This document shows, in pieces, positions 8,460 through 17,750 of a stretch of DNA of 64,000 nt. The notes below the pieces were generated by a model. It had not been told where the DNA came from and made no database searches. It was given only the letters and a program-made list of their open reading frames with translations. Position 1 is the first letter of the stretch, and the number at the start of each line of letters is the position of its first letter. Source of the stretch: Mucilaginibacter sp. KACC 22773. Lineage in GTDB: Bacteria; Bacteroidota; Bacteroidia; Sphingobacteriales; Sphingobacteriaceae. A program made the translations under genes and the position numbers. Where the stretch lies: positions 6,138,001 through 6,202,000 of the forward strand of contig NZ_CP117883.1 in NCBI RefSeq assembly GCF_028736215.1. The letters are read 5' to 3'.

Positions 8460-8484
8460 AAAGGCCCCGTTCCCGGAGCCTTTT
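8458..8484. terminator. Bidirectional terminator between convergent genes
   Basis: AAAGGC-CCG pairs with CGG-GCCTTT around a TTC loop, with A-run and T-run flanks; it serves the Uma2-type gene and csbD. Confidence 0.75.
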
Positions 8485-8489
8485 CAATG

Positions 8490-8675
8490 TTATAAACTGT
8501 TTATCCATTTCACCAGTTCATCGCGCGTTTTACCGGTTTTTTGCTGGAGTCTTCCTAACGTTTCGTCGTCTTTACCTTGTTCGTAAGTTAAATCATCGTC
8601 GGTAAGATCGCCGTAGGCTTGTTTTATTTTACCCTTCAATTCATTCCAACCACCCTTAATTTGTAATTTATCCAT
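8490..8675 (-). CDS. CsbD family stress-response protein
   Basis: 61 residues, typical size. The pattern GGWNELKGKIKQAYGDLTDDDL followed by GKDDETLGRLQQKTGKTRDEL is the CsbD domain, a small hydrophilic helical fold induced by general stress in many bacteria; its biochemical role is unknown. It is monocistronic, and shares the terminator at 8458 with the convergent gene. Confidence 0.92.
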   Translation of the reverse strand: MDKLQIKGGWNELKGKIKQAYGDLTDDDLTYEQGKDDETLGRLQQKTGKTRDELVKWINSL

Positions 8676-8828
8676 GATGTTTTTTATTTAGATGTATTTG
8701 TATAACACCCGGGGAATGATATGGTTTTTGAGGAAGAGGCAAGATATTAGAATCAAGAGTTAAGACGAAAGCATAAAGAGCCAAATTAATGCATGTCATG
8801 GCAGCTTCTTAATCTCTTGACTCTCCCC

Positions 8829-9392
8829 CTATTCTTCCACAAACTGTTTCAGCACCCTTCGTTCAAAATCATGAGATGACCATAGCTCTATTTTGTAATG
8901 GTCTGTACCCTCATCTGCTTCGGGATCGTTGTTGGCCAAATCGTACGAATAAACCCTGATGCGGTAGTAGCCCGGCGTTACGATGGCTTTTAGTTGAATT
9001 TTGCTATCCGGATAATCAAGCACTTCCAGTATTCCCGAGCTTATCCTTACACCCGCCTCAACCACGTGATCGTATTTCTTAAAATCTTTTTCCCTGCTCG
9101 GGGCATCCAGTATATCAAGCTGTGCTTTTACATGACCAAAGCTTCCAATGCTGAGGCCAACTATATCCCTGTCTTTTGCTGTCGCCATCCTATCGTTATA
9201 TGCCGAGGATGTCCAAAAACCAGGGTCGCCTGTTTCGCCGGTAAACGCCGAATCACAAAGGTAAAACTGGTTCTCTTTGGTAAAAAAATCGAGCCGGTAT
9301 CGTGCAGAAGGGCGGCTTTTAAAAGAAAAAAAAAACATTGATGCTCCTATGAAAAGGAATAGAAGTGTACGATACAACTGTCGTTTATTCAT
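8829..9392 (-). CDS. Hypothetical membrane-anchored or exported protein
   Basis: 187 residues from ATG 9392 (MNKRQLYRTLLFLFIGASMF); the frame is open 26 codons further, but this start gives a clean basic-hydrophobic leader. The remainder is hydrophilic and beta-rich, with no cysteine lipobox. No family recognised. It stands alone, downstream of acs and in the same orientation. Short word repeats of the AAGAATCAAGAGTTAAG type flank it on both sides (about 8748-8826 and 9466-9528). Confidence 0.65.
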   Translation of the reverse strand: MNKRQLYRTLLFLFIGASMFFFSFKSRPSARYRLDFFTKENQFYLCDSAFTGETGDPGFWTSSAYNDRMATAKDRDIVGLSIGSFGHVKAQLDILDAPSREKDFKKYDHVVEAGVRISSGILEVLDYPDSKIQLKAIVTPGYYRIRVYSYDLANNDPEADEGTDHYKIELWSSHDFERRVLKQFVEE

Positions 9393-9524
9393 ACAATAAG
9401 TTAGGATGCGCAAGTTATTTAAAAAAAGAGTTAAGGCCTGAAGCATCATCGAATAAAAACAAAAAGCCAAGAACCGAAGATTTAACTATCTTGATTCTTG
9501 ACTCTTAATTCTTGACTCTCTTCC

Positions 9525-11426
9525 TTACAACGCTCCTGCCTTAATTTCTTCAACCACGGCCGGGTCAAGCAAGGTAGAGGTATCGCCTAAGTTGGATGTT
9601 TCACCTTCGGCTATTTTGCGCAAAATACGGCGCATAATTTTCCCCGACCTGGTTTTTGGCAGCCCGGTCACAAACTGGATTTTATCCGGCTTGGCTATGG
9701 CACCTATAATACGGGCAACGGTCATGGTGATATCCTTGCGCGCAAGTTCCGAATCGCCATGCTGGTTAGGGCATACCACAAAGGCATAAACGCCCTGTCC
9801 CTTAATATCATGCGGATAACCCACAACGGCCGATTCAACAACGCTGCTGTGCATATTAATAGCATTCTCTACTTCGGCGGTGCCAATGCGGTGACCGGAT
9901 ACGTTCAGCACGTCGTCAACCCGGCCGGTGATGCGGTAGTAGCCATCTTCGTCCCTTAAACAGCCGTCGCCGGTAAAGTACATATTTTCGTAAGTGGCAA
10001 AGTAGGTGGTGCGGCAGCGTTCATGATCGCCATAGGTAGTACGCAGCATTCCCGGCCATGGAAACTTGATACAAAGGTTGCCGCTTACGCCGTTACCTTC
10101 AATCACTTTACCATTTTCATCAACCAGTACCGGCTGTACACCTGGCAATGGTAAAGTTGCATACCCCGGCTTAGTTGGGGTAACATTGCAAATTGGAGAT
10201 ATCATCAACCCGCCATTTTCTGTTTGCCACCAGGTATCGGCAATAGGGCATTTGCCGTGGCCTATCTTTTCATCGTACCAGTGCCATGCTTCTTCGTTTA
10301 TCGGCTCGCCTACCGAACCCAGTTTGGTTAACGAACTTAGGTCTTTACCTTTCAAAGGCTCCTCGCCGAAGCTCATTAATGAACGGATAGCAGTTGGCGC
10401 GGTATATAATATATTAACTTTAAACTTATCTACTATATCCCAAAAACGGCCGGCATCCGGGTAGGTTGGCACACCTTCAAACATCAAAGTTGTTGCCCCC
10501 TGCGATAACGGGCCATAAACAATGTATGAGTGCCCGGTTATCCAGCCTATATCGGCAGTACAAAAATAAACCTCGCCTTTGTTGTACTGAAATACATTGG
10601 CAAAAGTATAACCTGTGTAAACCATGTAGCCGCCTGTGGTATGCACCACACCTTTGGGTTTACCTGTTGAGCCGGAGGTATATAAAATGAACAGCATATC
10701 CTCGGCATCCATTACTTCGGCGGGGCAATCGGGATTACCCTGGGTTTCTACCTTTTTAACTTCATCTTCCCACCAAACGTCACGGCCTTTTATCATGGAT
10801 ACCGGCGTACGGCTGCGGGTTAATACTATTACTCTTTTAACAGACCGGCATTGCACCAACGCATCATCAATAACACCTTTTAACGGTATGGCCTTATTGC
10901 CACGGAAGCCGCCATCGGCAGTAATAACTATATTACACTCGGCATCGTTTATCCTATCGGCAATGGATTGTGCCGAAAAACCGCCAAATACTACAGAATG
11001 GATAGCGCCAATACGGGCACAAGCCAAAACGGCTATAGCCAATTCGGGAATCATTGGCATGTAAATACAAATACGGTCGCCTTTTTTTGCGCCATTATTT
11101 TTTAAAACATTGGCAAACTGGCAAACTTTATCGTGCAGCTGGCGATAGGTTAATATCCGGTGATCTTCCTGCGGATCATTAGGCTCCCAGATGATGGCCG
11201 GTTTATCGCCAATAGTTTCAAGGTGACGGTCGAGACAATTTTCGGTTATATTTAGTTTGGCGCCCTGGAACCATTTTATTTTAGGCTCTTTAAAATTCCA
11301 GTCCAATACCTTATCCCACTTTTTTTGCCATAAAAAGTTTTCGGCTATACCGGCCCAAAATTCTTCGGGTTGCTCAATACTTTGTTGGTATACCTGCTTG
11401 TATTCGTCAAATGATGTAATCTTCAT
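9525..11426 (-). CDS. acs: Acetyl-CoA synthetase
   Basis: 633 residues, full length. It activates acetate to acetyl-CoA through acetyl-AMP in the cytoplasm. The AMP-binding P-loop YTSGSTGKPKGVVHT (about 250-264), ADTWWQTE (about 395), the TGD motif (YFTGDG), GRVDDVLNVSGHR and the C-terminal PKTRSGKIMRR with the regulatory acetylated lysine are all present. There is no adjacent acetyltransferase or deacetylase gene. It is monocistronic. Confidence 0.98.
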   Translation of the reverse strand: MKITSFDEYKQVYQQSIEQPEEFWAGIAENFLWQKKWDKVLDWNFKEPKIKWFQGAKLNITENCLDRHLETIGDKPAIIWEPNDPQEDHRILTYRQLHDKVCQFANVLKNNGAKKGDRICIYMPMIPELAIAVLACARIGAIHSVVFGGFSAQSIADRINDAECNIVITADGGFRGNKAIPLKGVIDDALVQCRSVKRVIVLTRSRTPVSMIKGRDVWWEDEVKKVETQGNPDCPAEVMDAEDMLFILYTSGSTGKPKGVVHTTGGYMVYTGYTFANVFQYNKGEVYFCTADIGWITGHSYIVYGPLSQGATTLMFEGVPTYPDAGRFWDIVDKFKVNILYTAPTAIRSLMSFGEEPLKGKDLSSLTKLGSVGEPINEEAWHWYDEKIGHGKCPIADTWWQTENGGLMISPICNVTPTKPGYATLPLPGVQPVLVDENGKVIEGNGVSGNLCIKFPWPGMLRTTYGDHERCRTTYFATYENMYFTGDGCLRDEDGYYRITGRVDDVLNVSGHRIGTAEVENAINMHSSVVESAVVGYPHDIKGQGVYAFVVCPNQHGDSELARKDITMTVARIIGAIAKPDKIQFVTGLPKTRSGKIMRRILRKIAEGETSNLGDTSTLLDPAVVEEIKAGAL

Positions 11427-11662
11427 AGTGTTTATAATGGAGGGCCTAATTTAATAATTTATATATGATGTAAATATTAATTCTGCAACTTTTTAAAATT
11501 ATTTAAAAAGTGTATAAATTTAAAAGGCAAGTGTATGGCAAACAAGCAGAATACCATCATTTGGGTACTAATAGCCGTTTTTTGATTTATTTTTATGTTT
11601 TTTAAAATATCCTTTTTTTTTCAAATCTACAATTGTTTCATTCACCATGAGTTAACTTAATT

Positions 11663-12373
11663 ATGAGGTACCAGACATCAATATTGCTTATTATTAGTTT
11701 GTTAGTTTTCACCTGTAAAAAAACAGACTCAACAAAAACCAAGGTTAATATCAATGGCAAAACAGAAACATTAAATGGACACGTGAAAGAAATATATTCT
11801 TATTCTTCAAAATACGATTTTACAAGGCTTACAATTGACCAGGAAGGGCGTACGCTAACTTCAAGTGTAAATACGTTGAGTATAGCAATACTGGAAAATA
11901 GAACTGACACTACGATAACGAAAGAAAATACAACTTATACTTACAATGACAAAAACGGCAAGGTTAAATCAATGATTGGGGAAACAATAACAAATGGGAG
12001 TAAAGAATCATCCAAACTAAACTTTGACACATTAGGCCGTCCTATAGATGACAAAGGAGACACAATTATAACTCATAACGTTAACCGTTATAAATACGAC
12101 AAGCATGGTAATCTAATTGAATTTATATACGCGGAATGGGAAACAAAACTTGAACCTACGGCAACCAGATATAAATACGATAAACAAAACCGCGTTATTG
12201 AAGAAACAGAATATGAACCAGTTGATCTACTTTTATCCAAGAAGACCTATGAATATACTGTCGTAGATTCGAAAAAAAACTGGATAAAGGCTATAGTTCG
12301 ATATAAAGCCTATCCTCCACTACATTTTGATCCGAGAACAGATACCATAAGCCGTAAAATCAGCTATTATTGA
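11663..12373 (+). CDS. Hypothetical lipoprotein with YD/RHS-like repeats
   Basis: 236 residues. The leader MRYQTSILLIISLLVFTC has a lipobox-like VFTC, so it is probably lipidated at Cys18 and membrane-attached. The mature part holds degenerate Y-x-Y/K-Y-D repeats (YTYNDKNGKVKS, YKYDKHGNLIEF, YKYDKQNRVIEE), like RHS/YD-type extracellular beta-solenoid repeats. It ends near the rpmB promoter region and is likely monocistronic. Confidence 0.8.
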   Translation: MRYQTSILLIISLLVFTCKKTDSTKTKVNINGKTETLNGHVKEIYSYSSKYDFTRLTIDQEGRTLTSSVNTLSIAILENRTDTTITKENTTYTYNDKNGKVKSMIGETITNGSKESSKLNFDTLGRPIDDKGDTIITHNVNRYKYDKHGNLIEFIYAEWETKLEPTATRYKYDKQNRVIEETEYEPVDLLLSKKTYEYTVVDSKKNWIKAIVRYKAYPPLHFDPRTDTISRKISYY

Positions 12374-12496
12374 GGTGTTTAAGCTATATAAAATCTTTTT
12401 GAATTATTTTTAATACCGCTATTGAATATTTGATTAAAAAGTCTGATATTTGCAAACTCTTTTTGAATAAAGGGTTGATAATTAAAAATATTTGTC

Positions 12497-12730
12497 ATGT
12501 CAAGAATTTGTGATCTAACAGGAAAAGCATCTATAGTTGGTAACAACGTTTCTAACTCAAACGTTAAAACTAAACGCAGATTTCATCCTAACTTAAAACT
12601 TAAAAAGTTTTATATCCCTGAAGAGGATAAATGGATTACCTTAAAGGTATCTACTTCGGCTGTAAAAACCATCACTAAAAATGGTATTACTGCATGTATC
12701 AATAAATTTGTAAAAAAAGGATACATTTAG
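12497..12730 (+). CDS. rpmB: 50S ribosomal protein L28
   Basis: 77 residues, normal length for bL28 of the large subunit. It begins MSRICDLTGKASIVGNNVSNSN, with the conserved NNVSHS-like motif and the KRRFHPNL segment. It heads a ribosomal protein cluster with rpmG and a DUF4295 gene. Confidence 0.97.
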   Translation: MSRICDLTGKASIVGNNVSNSNVKTKRRFHPNLKLKKFYIPEEDKWITLKVSTSAVKTITKNGITACINKFVKKGYI

Positions 12731-12836
12731 TAGTTGTACGTTAACGGTTTTACAAATTGTAAAATTAAAAGCGTACAAGGTATAATTTGAAAAATTACGT
12801 AAGCCGTGACGGTGATGCGTACAACATAAAAAGAAA

Positions 12837-13019
12837 ATGGCAAAAAAAGGCAACAGGGTTCAGGTTATATTAGAGTGTACTGAACACAAAACAAGCGGTA
12901 TGCCAGGCATGTCTCGCTATATTACCACCAAGAACAAAAAAAATACCACTGAAAGACTGGAAATGAAAAAATTCAACCCGGTTTTAAGGAAAGTAACTGT
13001 TCATAAAGAGATTAAGTAA
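12837..13019 (+). CDS. rpmG: 50S ribosomal protein L33
   Basis: 60 residues. It reads AKKGNRVQVILECTEHK...GMSRYITTKNKKNTTERLEMKKFNP, the complete bL33 pattern. The zinc-type cysteines are reduced to one (LECTEH), so it is the zinc-free form. It lies between rpmB and the DUF4295 gene. Confidence 0.97.
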   Translation: MAKKGNRVQVILECTEHKTSGMPGMSRYITTKNKKNTTERLEMKKFNPVLRKVTVHKEIK

Positions 13020-13113
13020 TTGGTTGATTAAGTTGATTGGTTGATTAGGTTTAGATCCCTGGCATCAGTTAACTCACTAATTCAATGATTCACTAATTCA
13101 ATAATTAAAAGAA

Positions 13114-13272
13114 ATGGCAAAGAAAGTAGTTGCAACACTGAAAGTAGCAGGTAAAGGCAAAGAATATTCAAAAGTTATCACAATGAACAAATCACCAAAA
13201 ACCGGTGCTTATTCATTCAAAGAGCAAATTGTTCCTAACGACGCTGTTAAGGACATCATTGCAGGCAAATAA
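13114..13272 (+). CDS. DUF4295 family small ribosome-associated protein
   Basis: 52 residues, basic: MAKKVVATLKVAGKGKEYSK, then NKSPKTGAYSFKEQIV and a C-terminal IIAGK. It matches the Bacteroidota-specific DUF4295 family, always found beside rpmG. From memory, the Flavobacterium ribosome structure contains a protein of this family called bL38. It is followed by a terminator at 13302. Confidence 0.88.
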   Translation: MAKKVVATLKVAGKGKEYSKVITMNKSPKTGAYSFKEQIVPNDAVKDIIAGK

Positions 13273-13301
13273 TATTTGCTTAAACTTTTGATCAAAATAT
13301 C

Positions 13302-13335
13302 GAAGCCGTCTTGTTTTTACGAGAGGGCTTTTTTG
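13302..13335 (+). terminator. Terminator of the ribosomal protein cluster
   Basis: AAGCCGTCTTG pairs with CGAGAGGGCTT (one mismatch), followed by a T-run; it ends rpmB-rpmG-DUF4295. Confidence 0.75.
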
Positions 13336-13370
13336 TTGAGGTCTGAACCGGAACTAAACGAATTAAAAAA

Positions 13371-13460
13371 TTACCAGAATTCTATTAATTCCTAAATTCG
13401 CTTAATTCGGGTTCAGAAAAACAATCTGCACATCTGTAATCTAAAATCTGCACATCTAAA
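13371..13460. repeat. Word-repeat block ending at the ftsY start
   Basis: Imperfect tandem words such as AATCTGCACATCTGTAATCT and ATTAATTCCTAAATTCGC fill the gap and run to the ATG of ftsY. Related TTCAATAATTC/TTGATTGGTTGATT words fill 13020-13113 before DUF4295. Confidence 0.6.
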
Positions 13461-14426
13461 ATGGGATTATTTGATTTTTTTAAGAAAAAGGAAAATACAC
13501 AGCAGGAGCAGCAAGCCCTTGATAGCGGTTTAGAAAAAACCAAGGATAATTTTTTTTCAAAGATAACCAAGGCCGTCGCAGGTAAATCAACCGTTGATGA
13601 TGATGTGCTGGATGATTTGGAAGAGATCCTGGTAACATCAGACGTGGGTGTAAAAACCACGCTCAAGATCATCGAACGCATTCAGGAACGTGTAGCCCGC
13701 GATAAATACATTGGCACCGGCGAACTGAATGTGTTGCTGAAAGATGAGATCCAAAAACTCCTGGCCGAAAATAACAGTAACGATTTCCGCAATTTTGAAT
13801 ATGGCGATCATAAGCCCTATGTAATCATGGTGGTTGGCGTTAACGGCGTAGGTAAAACTACTACTATTGGCAAACTGGCACATAAGCTAAAGCAAGCCGG
13901 CAATAAAGTAGTGCTTGGCGCTGCCGATACTTTTCGTGCGGCAGCCGTCGATCAATTGCAACTTTGGGGCAAACGGGTTGATGTAAAAGTAGTGGCACAG
14001 CCAATGGGTTCCGATCCTGCTTCTGTAGCATATGATACCCTTCGCTCAGCTGTTGCCAACGGTGATGATGTAGCGATAATTGATACTGCCGGCAGATTAC
14101 ACAATAAAGTAGGCCTGATGAACGAGCTTACCAAAATTAAAAATGTGATGCAAAAGGTAATTCCCGGCGCGCCACACGAAATACTATTGGTATTGGATGC
14201 ATCAACCGGTCAAAATGCAATTGAGCAATGCAAGCAGTTTACCGAGGCCACCAATGTAAACGCCCTGGCCTTAACCAAGCTTGATGGCACGGCTAAAGGT
14301 GGTGTGGTAATAGGGATATCAGATCAGTTTAAAATCCCGGTAAAATATATAGGTGTAGGCGAAGGCATGGAGCATCTGCAGTTGTTTGACAGGCAGGCTT
14401 TCGTCGATTCTTTATTCAAGCAATAA
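13461..14426 (+). CDS. ftsY: Signal recognition particle receptor FtsY
   Basis: 321 residues, the compact form with only a short acidic N-terminal region. It is the SRP receptor GTPase at the inner membrane that accepts ribosome-SRP complexes. The NG domain shows GVNGVGKTTTIGKLA (G1), DTFRAAAVDQL, DTAGRLHNK (G3) and TKLDGTAKGG (G4-G5). ATG 13461 is preceded directly by a word-repeat block. Terminates before a large inverted repeat and rimO. Confidence 0.97.
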   Translation: MGLFDFFKKKENTQQEQQALDSGLEKTKDNFFSKITKAVAGKSTVDDDVLDDLEEILVTSDVGVKTTLKIIERIQERVARDKYIGTGELNVLLKDEIQKLLAENNSNDFRNFEYGDHKPYVIMVVGVNGVGKTTTIGKLAHKLKQAGNKVVLGAADTFRAAAVDQLQLWGKRVDVKVVAQPMGSDPASVAYDTLRSAVANGDDVAIIDTAGRLHNKVGLMNELTKIKNVMQKVIPGAPHEILLVLDASTGQNAIEQCKQFTEATNVNALALTKLDGTAKGGVVIGISDQFKIPVKYIGVGEGMEHLQLFDRQAFVDSLFKQ

Positions 14427-14431
14427 AATCA

Positions 14432-14521
14432 TGTCATTGCGAGGAGGAACGACGAAGCAATCTCTTCCCTTGCAATTCAACTCTGTATAGTTCGCGATTG
14501 CTTCGTTCCTCGCAATGACAA
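14432..14521. repeat. Large imperfect inverted repeat, GTCATTGCGAGG type
   Basis: The left arm 14432-14462 (TGTCATTGCGAGGAGGAACG...) and the right arm 14493-14521 (reverse complement of GTCATTGCGAGGAACGAAGC) form a long hairpin in the ftsY-rimO gap. Dispersed elements with this word occur in many bacterial genomes, from memory. It could act as a transcription terminator or a mobile non-coding element. Confidence 0.8.
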
Positions 14522-14548
14522 TTTTTTCATTGCAATGATTAGTGTGTT

Positions 14549-15886
14549 ATGAAGACAAAAGAAATTTCCCGGCCGATAGCTAAACCTGTTAAACAACGTG
14601 TTAACGTGGTTACTTTAGGTTGTTCAAAAAACATATACGATTCTGAGATATTGATGGGCCAGCTGAAAGGCAACCAGTTTGACGTGGTACACGAGGCCGA
14701 AAAAGTGGGTAAAAACGATATCATAGTTATCAATACCTGCGGCTTTATCGATAACGCTAAACAGGAATCTATTGATACCATCCTCCAATATAGCGAACTT
14801 AAAGAACAAGGCAAAGTTGGTAAGGTAATAGTTACCGGTTGCTTAAGCGAACGTTACAAACCCGAGTTGGAAGCCGAAATAACAAATGTTGACGCTTACT
14901 TTGGTACCAATGACCTGCAAAACCTGCTGGCTTCTGTAGGTGCCAACTACAAACACGAACTGATTGGCGAACGTCTATTAACCACGCCATCCCATTTTGC
15001 TTATTTTAAAATTGCCGAAGGTTGTAACCGACCATGTTCGTTCTGCGCTATTCCGCTGATGCGCGGCAAGCATTTGAGCACACCTATTGACCAATTGGTT
15101 AAAGATGCCCAAAACCTGGTAAAAAACGGCACCAAAGAACTAATACTCATTGCCCAGGACTTAACCTACTACGGCCTCGACCTGTACGGTAAACGTAATC
15201 TGGATGAGTTATTACGCCGCCTGAGCGACGTTAACGGTGTAGAGTGGATCAGGCTGCAATACGCTTACCCATCCGGCTTCCCGATGGAGGTTTTAGATGT
15301 AATGAACGAGCGCGATAACATTTGCAAATACATGGATATGCCATTACAGCACATCAGCGATGATATGCTTAAATCTATGCGCCGTGGTATCACCAAACAA
15401 AAAACCATCGACTTGGTAAACCAGATTCGTGATAAAGTGCCCGGCATTGCCATGCGTACTACCCTCATCACCGGCTACCCTGGCGAAACCCAGCAGGATT
15501 TTGAAGAAATGGCCCAATGGGTTGAGGATACTAAATTCGATCGCCTTGGCTGCTTCACTTATTCGCATGAGGAAAAAACACATGCCCATTCGCTGATAGA
15601 TGATGTCCCCGACGAACTAAAACAGGAACGTGCCGACGCCATTATGGAAATTCAGCAGGGAATTTCTTTTGACAAAAACCAGGAAAAAATTGGCCACACA
15701 TTTAAGGTTTTGGTTGATAAAAAAGACGGCAACTACTTTGTTGGCCGTACAGAATTTGATTCTCCGGAAGTTGACAACGAGGTTTTAATTGATGCCAGCA
15801 TTGATTATGCAACCGTTGGCAGCTTTGTTAACGTGAAGATAGACAGTGCCGAAGACTTTGATCTTTATGGACAAATTGTAAAATAA
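14549..15886 (+). CDS. rimO: Ribosomal protein S12 methylthiotransferase
   Basis: 445 residues. RimO adds a methylthio group to the conserved Asp of S12, using SAM radicals and iron-sulfur clusters. The N-terminal MTTase domain begins VNVVTLGCSKNIYDSEILMG; the radical SAM cluster is EGCNRPCSFCAIPLMRG (C-x3-C-x2-C, about residue 158), and a TRAM domain forms the C-terminus (about 375-445). All cysteines are present. It is located just after ftsY. Confidence 0.97.
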   Translation: MKTKEISRPIAKPVKQRVNVVTLGCSKNIYDSEILMGQLKGNQFDVVHEAEKVGKNDIIVINTCGFIDNAKQESIDTILQYSELKEQGKVGKVIVTGCLSERYKPELEAEITNVDAYFGTNDLQNLLASVGANYKHELIGERLLTTPSHFAYFKIAEGCNRPCSFCAIPLMRGKHLSTPIDQLVKDAQNLVKNGTKELILIAQDLTYYGLDLYGKRNLDELLRRLSDVNGVEWIRLQYAYPSGFPMEVLDVMNERDNICKYMDMPLQHISDDMLKSMRRGITKQKTIDLVNQIRDKVPGIAMRTTLITGYPGETQQDFEEMAQWVEDTKFDRLGCFTYSHEEKTHAHSLIDDVPDELKQERADAIMEIQQGISFDKNQEKIGHTFKVLVDKKDGNYFVGRTEFDSPEVDNEVLIDASIDYATVGSFVNVKIDSAEDFDLYGQIVK

Positions 15887-16027
15887 TATTAATTTGCGGC
15901 TTGCTGTTGAGTGAATTGAGATTAAAAATCTAATTTCGACACCAGCATTTAATATTTTGATGCTTAGCCGATGTTTCTTATCTGATTTTTTAAATCCGAA
16001 ATCGAACATCCGAAATCCAAAATCAAG

Positions 16028-17701
16028 ATGGAAGCCTCCTGTATAAGTTATAAAGAAACCGGATTTTTTTCGCCCACTGTTATTGACTACATCGAAAACC
16101 GGGCCGACCTGCAACCTTTTTACGGCTTCCGCCCTGATATGGACGGATTTGCCGAACTGCTTAAAAATAAAAAAGTTGTTGCCGATCGTGAAATTCTATA
16201 CCGAGTTTTATCAAAGCAATACGCGGAGAAGTCCGAAGGTCAGGAAGTCCGGAAGTCGGGAAGTCCGGAAGTCGGGAAGTCTGAAGGTGAGGGTAACGTG
16301 AAACGTATAACGTATAACGTACAACCACTTACCGCCCAAAACTTAGAACTCCTAAAACTCGACAGCACCTACACCATTACAACCGGGCATCAGCTCAATA
16401 TTTTTGCCGGTCCGCTTTATTTTCTTTATAAAATTGCAACCGCAATTAAATTATCCCAACAATTAAAAGCTGCTCATCCCGACAAAAACTTTGTACCCGT
16501 TTACTGGATGGCCAGTGAGGATCATGATTTTGCCGAGATTAATTATACCAACATCGGCGGCAAAAAAGTACATTGGTGGTACGATGCTTCGGGCGCAACC
16601 GGCCGTATCAATCCGGATACTATGCGGCAGGCGCTTAACCAGTACAAAGGTGTTTTGGGCATGGAAGGCCACGCCGTTGAGGTTGCCGAAATTGTAGAAA
16701 CCGCCTATACCAAATTTGATAAACTGGCCGATGCTACCCGCTACCTGGTGAACGCGCTGTTTGGCCAATATGGTTTAGTAATCATCGATGCCGACGACCA
16801 TGAGTTTAAAAAGCAGTTTGCCCCAATTATGGAGCAGGATATCATCAATCAAAACAGCTTTAAAAACATCACGGCTACTAATGAGCAATTGCACAAACTG
16901 GGTGTGCACATCCAGGTAAACCCGCGCGAGATTAACTTTTTTTACCTGAAGGATAGCCTTCGCGAACGCGTAATATTTGAGCACGACAGTTACCAGGTGA
17001 TGAATACCGAAATCCGTTTTACCGAAGCGGAATTGAAAGAAGAAATAGCCACTTACCCGGAACGTTTCAGCCCTAACGTAGTAATGCGCCCCCTGTATCA
17101 GGAATGCATTTTGCCAAACATAGCCTACATTGGCGGCGGTGCCGAGGTGGTTTACTGGCTGGAACTGAAAGTTAACTTCGATTTTTACAAGGTTGATTTT
17201 CCCATACTCATCCTGCGTAACTCGGCACTGGTTGTAAAGAAAGACCAGGCAGCCAAAGTTAAACACATGGACCTTACGGCCGCCGATTTGTTTAAACCAA
17301 ACGATACCCTTAAAACCGACTGGATAAAAAAACACAGCAACCATACCTTGAGCCTTGAAGGCGAATGGCGCGAAATGAGCGCCTTGTTCGAAAAGATAAA
17401 ACTCCGTTCCTATAAAATTGACCCTACCCTATCGCCTTCCGCAGCTGCAGTACAGGCAAGGTTAAAACACGCCATAGATAACCTGGAGAAAAAACTGATC
17501 AAAGCAGAAAAACGCAACTATGCTACCAGACTTGAACAATTGGCTATAGTTAAAGCCGAGCTTTTCCCTAAAGACAGTTTGCAGGAACGCACCGAAAACT
17601 TTGGTTTGATGTATGTAAGATGGGGACAAATGTTCATTGATGAACTCATCCGCCATTTTGAACCGCTTAATTTTGAGTTTACAGTTTTAACAGAAGAATA
17701 A
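16028..17701 (+). CDS. bshC: Bacillithiol biosynthesis cysteine-adding enzyme BshC
   Basis: 557 residues. BshC joins cysteine to glucosaminyl-malate, the last step of bacillithiol synthesis. The family shows TITTGHQLNIFAGPLYFLYKI, WMASEDHDFAEINYT, the Asn-rich VMRPLYQECILPN and IAYIGGGAEVVYWLEL; all are intact. Between residues about 67 and 99, where relatives have a short linker, there is an in-frame low-complexity insertion (KSEGQEVRKSGSPEVGKSEG...), described separately. The gene starts directly at the end of another word-repeat block (about 15985-16027). Confidence 0.95.
   Translation: MEASCISYKETGFFSPTVIDYIENRADLQPFYGFRPDMDGFAELLKNKKVVADREILYRVLSKQYAEKSEGQEVRKSGSPEVGKSEGEGNVKRITYNVQPLTAQNLELLKLDSTYTITTGHQLNIFAGPLYFLYKIATAIKLSQQLKAAHPDKNFVPVYWMASEDHDFAEINYTNIGGKKVHWWYDASGATGRINPDTMRQALNQYKGVLGMEGHAVEVAEIVETAYTKFDKLADATRYLVNALFGQYGLVIIDADDHEFKKQFAPIMEQDIINQNSFKNITATNEQLHKLGVHIQVNPREINFFYLKDSLRERVIFEHDSYQVMNTEIRFTEAELKEEIATYPERFSPNVVMRPLYQECILPNIAYIGGGAEVVYWLELKVNFDFYKVDFPILILRNSALVVKKDQAAKVKHMDLTAADLFKPNDTLKTDWIKKHSNHTLSLEGEWREMSALFEKIKLRSYKIDPTLSPSAAAVQARLKHAIDNLEKKLIKAEKRNYATRLEQLAIVKAELFPKDSLQERTENFGLMYVRWGQMFIDELIRHFEPLNFEFTVLTEE
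16226..16325 (+). repeat. In-frame word-repeat insertion inside bshC
   Basis: About 100 bases of near-tandem GAAGTCCGGAAGTCGGGAAG words, followed by AACGTATAACGT words, lie within the bshC reading frame and add ~33 low-complexity residues. Codon use and composition differ sharply from the rest of the gene. It looks like a dispersed intergenic repeat that has landed in a tolerant linker. Confidence 0.75.
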
Positions 17702-17750
17702 CCCTGCAACAGAGTGATGCCGGGCGATAACCTTCCCGATGAGCGTATTT

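Noticed and set aside
16775..17344. 189-codon minus-strand frame opposite bshC
   Set aside because: It is the antisense of conserved BshC sequence and has no start context or homology that I recognise.
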